Shown: positions 25,571-32,311 of the stretch, in pieces | Position numbering within the stretch: the stretch's first letter is position 1 | Layout of the letters: every line of letters starts with the position of its first letter | Source: Mycetocola reblochoni REB411 | GTDB taxonomy: Bacteria; Actinomycetota; Actinomycetes; Actinomycetales; Microbacteriaceae | Length of the DNA stretch: 32,311 bases | NCBI RefSeq assembly: GCF_900163835.1 | Contig: NZ_FUKR01000046.1 | Location: 1-32,311 of the forward strand | Reading direction: 5' to 3' | Position numbers and translations under genes: made by a program | The notes under the pieces: model-generated | The model's input: the letters and a program-made list of their open reading frames with translations, nothing else | The model's database searches: none | What the model was told of the DNA's origin: nothing

Positions 25571-25645
25571 CGGCTCCGCGGACACGCGGCGGTGGCGGTT
25601 CCGCCTGCACGCGGCGGCAGCGACTCCTCGGACACACGGCGGTGG
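25571..25645. repeat. Three tandem 25-bp repeats between convergent genes
   Basis: Units at 25571-25595, 25596-25620 and 25621-25645. Units 1 and 3 match at 22/25 positions, units 1 and 2 at 19/25. Each holds CACGCGGCGG or the variant CACACGGCGG. The 147-bp gap between the GNAT gene and the thymidine kinase gene shows no other feature and no clear terminator. Confidence 0.75.
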
Positions 25646-25686
25646 CACAGTCGCCCCGCGGGGACCGCGACGACCCGCCTCGCCGC

Positions 25687-26307
25687 TCAGCCGGCCGGTC
25701 GATGCCCCATGACGCCGCCCGACTCGGCCAGGTAGCACACGCCACAGAGGGACTCGTAGCCGACGGCCTGGCCGTCGATCGCCACCTGGTCGCCGTCGAA
25801 GACGAAGACGCCGTCGACCGTGCGGCCGTTGAAGATCGCCTTGCGCCCGCAACGGCAGATCGTCTTGAGCTCCTCCAGACTGTGCGCCACCTCGAGCAGG
25901 CGACGGCTGCCGGGGAAGGCCACCGTCCGGAAGTCCGTGCGGATGCCGTAGGCGAGAACGGGGACGCCCTCCAGCAGGGCGATGAGCAGCAGGCCGTCGA
26001 CCTGCGCCTCGGTGAGGAACTGCGCCTCGTCGATGAGCAGACACGAGACGTCCTCACCCGTGGCCAGGCGGAAGGACTCCCTCGCCGCCTGGAACAGCCG
26101 GTAGCTGTCGTCGGACTCGCCGATGATCACGTCGACGACGCGGTCCATGCCCAGCCGCGAGCTGATGCTCTGCTCCGCCTTCGTGTCGACCGCCGGCTTC
26201 GCCAGGAGCACACGGTGCCCGCGTTCCTCGTAGTTGAAGGCCGCCTGCAGCAGCGCCGTCGACTTGCCCGAGTTCATCGCTCCGTAACGGAAGTACAGCT
26301 TCGCCAT
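25687..26307 (-). CDS. tdk: Thymidine kinase
   Basis: A 206-aa type II (human TK1-like) thymidine kinase, which salvages thymidine to dTMP and so feeds the thymidylate kinase encoded at 6999. The P-loop is GAMNSGKST (9-17), Walker B is LLIDEAQFL (about 90-98), and the zinc site has CRC and C-G-V-C pairs. The C-terminal lasso carries GQAVGYESLCGVC. ATG 26307 overlaps the mqo stop as TGATG, so the kinase is translated from the mqo message. The pairing with a respiratory enzyme is odd. Confidence 0.94.
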   Translation of the reverse strand: MAKLYFRYGAMNSGKSTALLQAAFNYEERGHRVLLAKPAVDTKAEQSISSRLGMDRVVDVIIGESDDSYRLFQAARESFRLATGEDVSCLLIDEAQFLTEAQVDGLLLIALLEGVPVLAYGIRTDFRTVAFPGSRRLLEVAHSLEELKTICRCGRKAIFNGRTVDGVFVFDGDQVAIDGQAVGYESLCGVCYLAESGGVMGHRPAG

Positions 26308-27785
26308 CAGAGGCTGATGCCCAGGACCTCGGCCGTCGCGCGCATGGTCTCGTCGGCGGCCCGCGGCCGGTTGTTGAGCGTCGATCCGTAGCTGGGGATC
26401 AGCCCGCGGATGCCGTCCTCCCAGCCGTCGATGCGGTCGGGGAAGCAGCGGCGCAGGACGTCGAGCATGATCGGGACCGCCGTCGAGGCGCCGGGGGACG
26501 CGCCGAGCAGGCCGGCGATCGTGCCGTCGGCCGACGAGATCACCTCCGTGCCGAACTGCAGCACTCCCCCGCGCTCCGGGTCCTTCTTCATGACCTGGGC
26601 GCGCTGACCGGCGACGATGCGGTACCAGTCCTCCGGCCTCGCCGTGGGCATGAACTCCTGCAGCTCGGCGAACTTCGTCGCCCTGCTCGCGGTCAGCTGG
26701 GAGAGCAGGTACCTGATCAGACCGGGGTTGTCCTTGGCGACGGCGAGCATGGGGACGAGGTTCCCCGGACGGACCTGGGCGACGATGTCGAGCAGCCGGC
26801 CCTTCTTCAGGAACCGCGGGCTGAACCCCGCGTAGGGGCCGAACAGTAGACTGCGCTGCCCGTCGACCATGCGGGCGTCCAGGTGGGGGACGGACATCGG
26901 CGGCGCACCGACCTTGGCCTGGCTGTACACCTTGGCCTCGTGCGCGGCGACGATCTCCGGGTTGTCGGTGCGCAGGAACTCTCCCGAGATCGGGAACACT
27001 CCGTACCCCTTGATCTCGGGGATGCGGGCCTTCTGCAGCAGCTTGAGCGCCCAACCGCCCGCGCCGACGAAGACGAAGCGCGCGTTGACCCGCCCCGGCA
27101 CCCGGCCGAGGAGGTTGCGATAGCCGACCGTCCACGTGCCGTCGGGCTGTTTGCGGAGCGATCGCACCTCGTGGTCGGTGTTCAGGACCGCGCCCGCCGT
27201 CGTGACGGCGTCGAAGAGCTGGTGCGTGAGGGAGCCGAAATCGACGTCCGTCCCCGCGGGGATGCGCGTCGCGGCGAAGGGCTCGCCGGCGCGACGACGG
27301 CGCATGAGCAGGGGCGCCCACTGGTTGATGACGCGGCTGTCCTCGCTGTACTCGATCCCGGCGAAGAGGGGCTGCTCGCGGAGCACCTCGTACCGCCGCC
27401 GCAGGTAGGCGACGTCCTTCTCGCCGGTGACGAAGGTCATGTGCGGGGTCGAGTTGATGAAGCTCCCGGGGTCGCCAAGTGAGCCGTCACGGACGAGGCT
27501 CGCCCAGAACTGCCTGCTGACCTGGAACTGCTCGTTGATGCCGATCGCCTTGGCCGGGTCGAGCGTGCCGTCGGCCGACTCCGACATGTAGTTCAGCTCG
27601 CACAGGGCGGCGTGACCGGTGCCCGCGTTGTTCCACGGGTTCGACGACTCCTGGGCGACGTCGCCCAGGCGCTCGAACACCTGGACCGACCAGTCCGGCT
27701 GGAGTCGCGTGATGAGCGAGGCGAGGGTGGCGCTCATGATCCCGCCACCGATCAGGACAACATCGACCGTTTTCTCCGAGGACAT
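26307..27785 (-). CDS. mqo: Malate:quinone oxidoreductase
   Basis: A 492-aa FAD enzyme, peripheral on the inner membrane, that oxidises malate to oxaloacetate and passes electrons to quinone. The N-terminal Rossmann fold VDVVLIGGGIMSATLASLI (8-26) binds FAD. Conserved Mqo patches follow: ERLGDVAQESSNPWNNAGTG, HAALCELNYM, INEQFQVSRQFWA, and the C-terminal GASPGASTAVPIMLDVL. Full family length. ATG 27785 has no proper ribosome site; GAGGG sits 1 nt from it. TAGACT ends 7 nt upstream, so the mRNA looks leaderless. No malate dehydrogenase is in the window. Confidence 0.96.
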   Translation of the reverse strand: MSSEKTVDVVLIGGGIMSATLASLITRLQPDWSVQVFERLGDVAQESSNPWNNAGTGHAALCELNYMSESADGTLDPAKAIGINEQFQVSRQFWASLVRDGSLGDPGSFINSTPHMTFVTGEKDVAYLRRRYEVLREQPLFAGIEYSEDSRVINQWAPLLMRRRRAGEPFAATRIPAGTDVDFGSLTHQLFDAVTTAGAVLNTDHEVRSLRKQPDGTWTVGYRNLLGRVPGRVNARFVFVGAGGWALKLLQKARIPEIKGYGVFPISGEFLRTDNPEIVAAHEAKVYSQAKVGAPPMSVPHLDARMVDGQRSLLFGPYAGFSPRFLKKGRLLDIVAQVRPGNLVPMLAVAKDNPGLIRYLLSQLTASRATKFAELQEFMPTARPEDWYRIVAGQRAQVMKKDPERGGVLQFGTEVISSADGTIAGLLGASPGASTAVPIMLDVLRRCFPDRIDGWEDGIRGLIPSYGSTLNNRPRAADETMRATAEVLGISL

Positions 27786-27792
27786 GCCCTCT

Positions 27793-27798
27793 AGTCTA
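27793..27798 (-). promoter_or_regulatory. mqo -10 element, leaderless start
   Basis: Minus-strand TAGACT (27798-27793) is followed by 7 nt and then the ATG at 27785, so the ATG should be the first transcribed base. No convincing -35 is seen; the asd terminator begins 22 bp upstream. Confidence 0.5.
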
Positions 27799-27819
27799 TG
27801 TCGCCGCCCCCGACGCGGA

Positions 27820-27862
27820 CGACGGCCCCCGCACAGCCGCGCGGGCCGGACGGGGGCCGTCG
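27820..27862 (-). terminator. Terminator after asd
   Basis: Perfect 11-bp inverted repeat (27820-27830 with 27852-27862) 20 nt past the asd stop on the minus strand and before the mqo promoter. GC-rich, no T-run. Confidence 0.7.
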
Positions 27863-27882
27863 AGGGACGACGGGGGCGACGG

Positions 27883-28953
<1,071 letters not shown>

Positions 28954-29107
28954 TTACCTGTCCCTGAGGCGACGGCGGTTGCCGCCGCGACGTGTTCGAC
29001 TAGCTTACGGCGAGACGCCGCCCCGGGCACGGCCCGCCGACGCGCGCGGACGCGTTACCGGACGCGATGACGCCCATGTGGGCGGCGCGCCCCGGCGGGG
29101 TGCGAGC

Positions 29108-30373
<1,266 letters not shown>

Positions 30374-30460
30374 GTATTGACTCCTGTGTTGCGGGGGGCC
30401 TGAGATCCGCGGGCGGCGCCGGGTCCACCGGGGCGTGGGATCTGCGGGGCGTGAGCTCTC

Positions 30461-30466
30461 AGTCTA
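30461..30466 (-). promoter_or_regulatory. Possible ask -10 element
   Basis: Minus-strand TAGACT (30466-30461), the same hexamer as before mqo, lies about 87 nt before the ask GTG. The leader of about 80 nt shows no recognisable riboswitch. No clear -35. Confidence 0.35.
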
Positions 30467-30556
30467 GGGCTCAGCCGATCACGGCAGCGGAATGGCGGAG
30501 GTGACGGGAGCGGGTGGCGGTCCGCCCCGGGACTGATCCGGCGCGATCCGCGGTGC

Positions 30557-31153
30557 TCAGCGGAGGGTCGTCCGCCCCTCGAAGGCACGCCCCAGGGTGA
30601 CCTCGTCGGCGTACTCGAGGTCCCCGCCGACCGGGAGCCCCGAGGCGAGGCGGCTCACCCGGATCTCGAGGGTCGTGAGCAGACGGGTGAGGTAGGTCGC
30701 CGTGGCCTCGCCCTCCAGGTTGGGGTCGGTGGCGAGGATGACTTCCGTGACGCTCGCGTCGGCCAGTCGCTGCATGAGCGGCTGGATGCTGAGGTCGTCG
30801 GGTCCGATGCCGTCGATGGGGCTGATCGCGCCGCCGAGGACGTGGTACAGCCCGCGGAACTCGCGGGTCCGTTCGATGGCGGCGACGTCCTTGGACTCCT
30901 CGACGACGCAGATGATGGTGCTGTCGCGGCGCGGGTCGCGGCAGATCCCGCAGGTCTCCTGCTCGGAGACATTGCCGCAGATGCGGCAGAACTTGATGTT
31001 CTCTCGCACCGTGGCCAGGAGCTCGGCCAGGCGGGTGACGTCGAGGTTCTCCGTCTGCACGATGTGGAAGGCGATGCGCTGGGCCGATTTGGGGCCGATG
31101 CCCGGGAGGCGGCTGAACTCGTCGATCAGGTCCTGAACGATTCCCTCGTACAC
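30557..31153 (-). CDS. recR: Recombination mediator RecR
   Basis: A 198-aa protein that helps load RecA at gapped DNA with RecO/RecF. It has a helix-hairpin-helix ([16 protein letters not shown], 16-31), a four-Cys zinc finger (Cys56, 59, 68, 71), a Toprim domain starting at [17 protein letters not shown] with GxxxPIDGIGP and [13 protein letters not shown], and a C-terminal Walker-like [20 protein letters not shown]. Length is normal. GTG 31153 starts 3 nt after the dnaX stop, the usual dnaX-recR arrangement. Confidence 0.97.
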   Translation of the reverse strand: MYEGIVQDLIDEFSRLPGIGPKSAQRIAFHIVQTENLDVTRLAELLATVRENIKFCRICGNVSEQETCGICRDPRRDSTIICVVEESKDVAAIERTREFRGLYHVLGGAISPIDGIGPDDLSIQPLMQRLADASVTEVILATDPNLEGEATATYLTRLLTTLEIRVSRLASGLPVGGDLEYADEVTLGRAFEGRTTLR

Positions 31154-31156
31154 GGG

Positions 31157-32311
31157 TCAGGCCTCTCTGCTGAATCGGGACGGCGGGGTGTAGGGCTCTT
31201 CCTCGAGGAAGTGGGCGTTCAGCAGCTCGCGCACCACGGACTCGCCGTAGCGGCGGGACTGCGCGGGGTGCTCGCTGCCGGCGGTCGGCACGGCCGTCAG
31301 CCGCCCGGACGCGGTACGACTCCCCCCGGATCGCGGGGACGGGGCACCGGGGGCACCCGGCGCGGACCACGGCGTCGGGTGCCGAGCTGTGCTGCGCCGT
31401 GGCCGGCCGACCGCCGGATGCCCGGCCCGCCTGCGGTCCGGCATCGTCCGCGCGGGTCGAACCGGGGATCGACACGACGTCCCAGCCGGAGGACGGTGCG
31501 GAGGCGTCGGCACCGGACGCAGCGGGAGCCGATGCGGACGGCCGCGTTGCCGACGTACCCGGCCCGCTCTGCCCGGCGTCGTCCGCGCGGGCCGCGGCGG
31601 GGGCCACCGGCGCCGTGTCCGCGACGGTACCGGCCGGGCCGCTCGTGCCGGACGGGCCGGTCTCGGGGGCCGACCCACCCGGACCACCCGGACCACCGGG
31701 AGCGCGACGGGCGATGAACCTGACCTCGACTCCGAGGACCGCGGTGATCGCCTCGCGGAGCCGGGCGGAGGGCCCGCCGTCGGCGGGACGGTGCTTGAAG
31801 CTCTCGACGTCGCCCGCGCTCGGGAACTCGAGCACGAGAACGCCGTCCGAACGGTAGTCGAGGATGCTGGCCGTCGCGGCGATGACCCACGCGGGCCTGT
31901 CCGCCTCCGACAGCGAGTCGAGGATCTGCGGCCAGGCGTCCCTGACGCGCTGGAGCGTGACCTCGCCGCCGACCGCGGTCGCGGGGGGTGTCTGCGCTTC
32001 GGCTGCGGGGGCCTGGGCCGCTCGGGTGCCAGACCCGGCGCCGGCTCCGCTCGGGGCATCGCCGGGGATGGCCTCCCGAGGCGCGGCGTCCGCGGGGGCG
32101 ACGGCATCGCTCGCCTCGTCGTCGGACGCAGCGCCGTCGCTCGCCGCCGGGCGACCGTCCTGCTCGGGAGCCGACGGGGCCGGGTCGGGGGACGGCGCCG
32201 TGCCGAGCGGGATCCCCCACGCCGCGTGGACCGCATGGACGTCCGGCACCGCCGAGGCACCCGAGGGCGCGGGACCGTCGCCCCGTGCCGCGTCCTGTGC
32301 AGGCCCCGCGG
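31157..32311 (-). CDS. dnaX: DNA polymerase III gamma/tau subunit, C-terminal part, with an apparent frameshift
   Basis: The start is beyond the window. One frame, open from 32311, gives an Ala/Pro/Asp-rich linker and then the conserved tau block VTLQRVRDAWPQILDSLSEA, RPAWVIAATASIL, VLVLEFPSAGDVESFKHR and REAITAVLGVEVRFIAR (about 31960-31700), as in actinobacterial DnaX. The expected C-terminus (RRYGESVVRELLNAHFLEEE, then PYTPPSRFSREA, stop at 31157) is in the +1 frame. The first frame has no stop until 30471, beyond recR. The shift lies between about 31480 and 31270; a run of six G on the coding strand (31327-31322) is the likeliest spot, where one G fewer would restore the frame. It may be a sequence error or a real change. 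Confidence 0.85.
   Translation of the reverse strand, partial: PRGLHRTRHGATVPRPRVPRRCRTSMRSTRRGGSRSARRRPPTRPRRLPSRTVARRRATALRPTTRRAMPSPPRTPRLGRPSPAMPRAEPAPGLAPERPRPPQPKRRHPPRPRSAARSRSSASGTPGRRSSTRCRRRTGPRGSSPRRPASSTTVRTAFSCSSSRARATSRASSTVPPTAGPPPGSARRSPRSSESRSGSSPVALPVVRVVRVGRPPRPARPARAARPVPSRTRRRWPPPRPARTTPGRAGRVRRQRGRPHRLPLRPVPTPPHRPPAGTSCRSPVRPARTMPDRRRAGHPAVGRPRRSTARHPTPWSAPGAPGAPSPRSGGSRTASGRLTAVPTAGSEHPAQSRRYGESVVRELLNAHFLEEEPYTPPSRFSREA

Noticed and set aside
29087-29103. Terminator after ask
   Set aside because: Only a 7-bp stem with a G-U pair and a 3-nt loop right at the stop codon; too weak to list as a feature.
30374-30460. Lysine riboswitch in the ask leader
   Set aside because: The leader is only about 80 nt and lacks the multi-helix layout of a lysine riboswitch.
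30471-31156. dnaX frame continuing through recR
   Set aside because: The residues are an out-of-frame reading of recR. The native DnaX tail is present in another frame just before recR.

Overview
The window is about 32 kb of very GC-rich DNA with tightly packed, often 1-4 nt overlapping genes. The gene families are actinobacterial: TopA with a Lys/Ala-rich tail, a Tad locus with a DUF4244 pilin, a PASTA class A PBP, 6C RNA, an aspartokinase with an internal beta start, and Mqo. Gene order resembles parts of the Mycobacterium chromosome from memory (holB, topA, tad genes, 6C/B11 RNA, acs, RidA, DUF4177, ponA2, metallophosphoesterase, asd/ask, recR/dnaX). I infer an actinomycete, probably Micrococcales and possibly Microbacteriaceae; the genus cannot be read from the sequence. 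No plasmid, phage, transposon or CRISPR is visible.

Layout. 1-3732 (minus): a partial ASCH protein, a lipoprotein and a large secreted, apparently sortase-anchored metallophosphoesterase. 3733-4135: a small tandem repeat, a terminator and tRNA-Thr(CGU). 4247-10555 (minus): lipoprotein peptidase-like hydrolase, holB, tmk and topA. 10698-14121 (minus): a compact Tad/Flp pilus locus (cpaF, a TadB-TadC-like fusion, a frameshifted pilin, tadE and a second TadE-like protein). 14122-14603: divergent control region with 6C RNA and an operator-like palindrome. 14604-16559 (plus): acs. 16656-17296 (minus): RidA and a DUF4177-like protein. 17425-20951 (plus): class A PBP and membrane metallophosphoesterase. 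20993-23923: a LacI-type regulator divergent from an EthD-VOC fusion and a shikimate-dehydrogenase-like enzyme, the most accessory-looking cassette. 24044-24120: tRNA-Pro(CGG). 24275-25539 (plus): HAD phosphatase and GNAT. 25571-25645: a 25-bp minisatellite. 25687-27785 (minus): thymidine kinase and mqo. 27883-30373 (minus): asd and ask. 30557-32311 (minus): recR and partial dnaX.

Most genes are housekeeping: replication (holB, tmk, topA, dnaX, recR, tdk), cell wall (PBP), central metabolism (acs, mqo) and the first two steps of the aspartate-family amino acid pathway (ask, asd). The features most worth a second look are the EthD-VOC/AroE-like/LacI cassette, the 6C RNA at the Tad locus, a pilin frame that runs open into tadE because of an apparent 2-nt loss, and an apparent frameshift near the end of dnaX. 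The two frameshifts may be true mutations, recoding or sequence errors; the sequence alone cannot decide.
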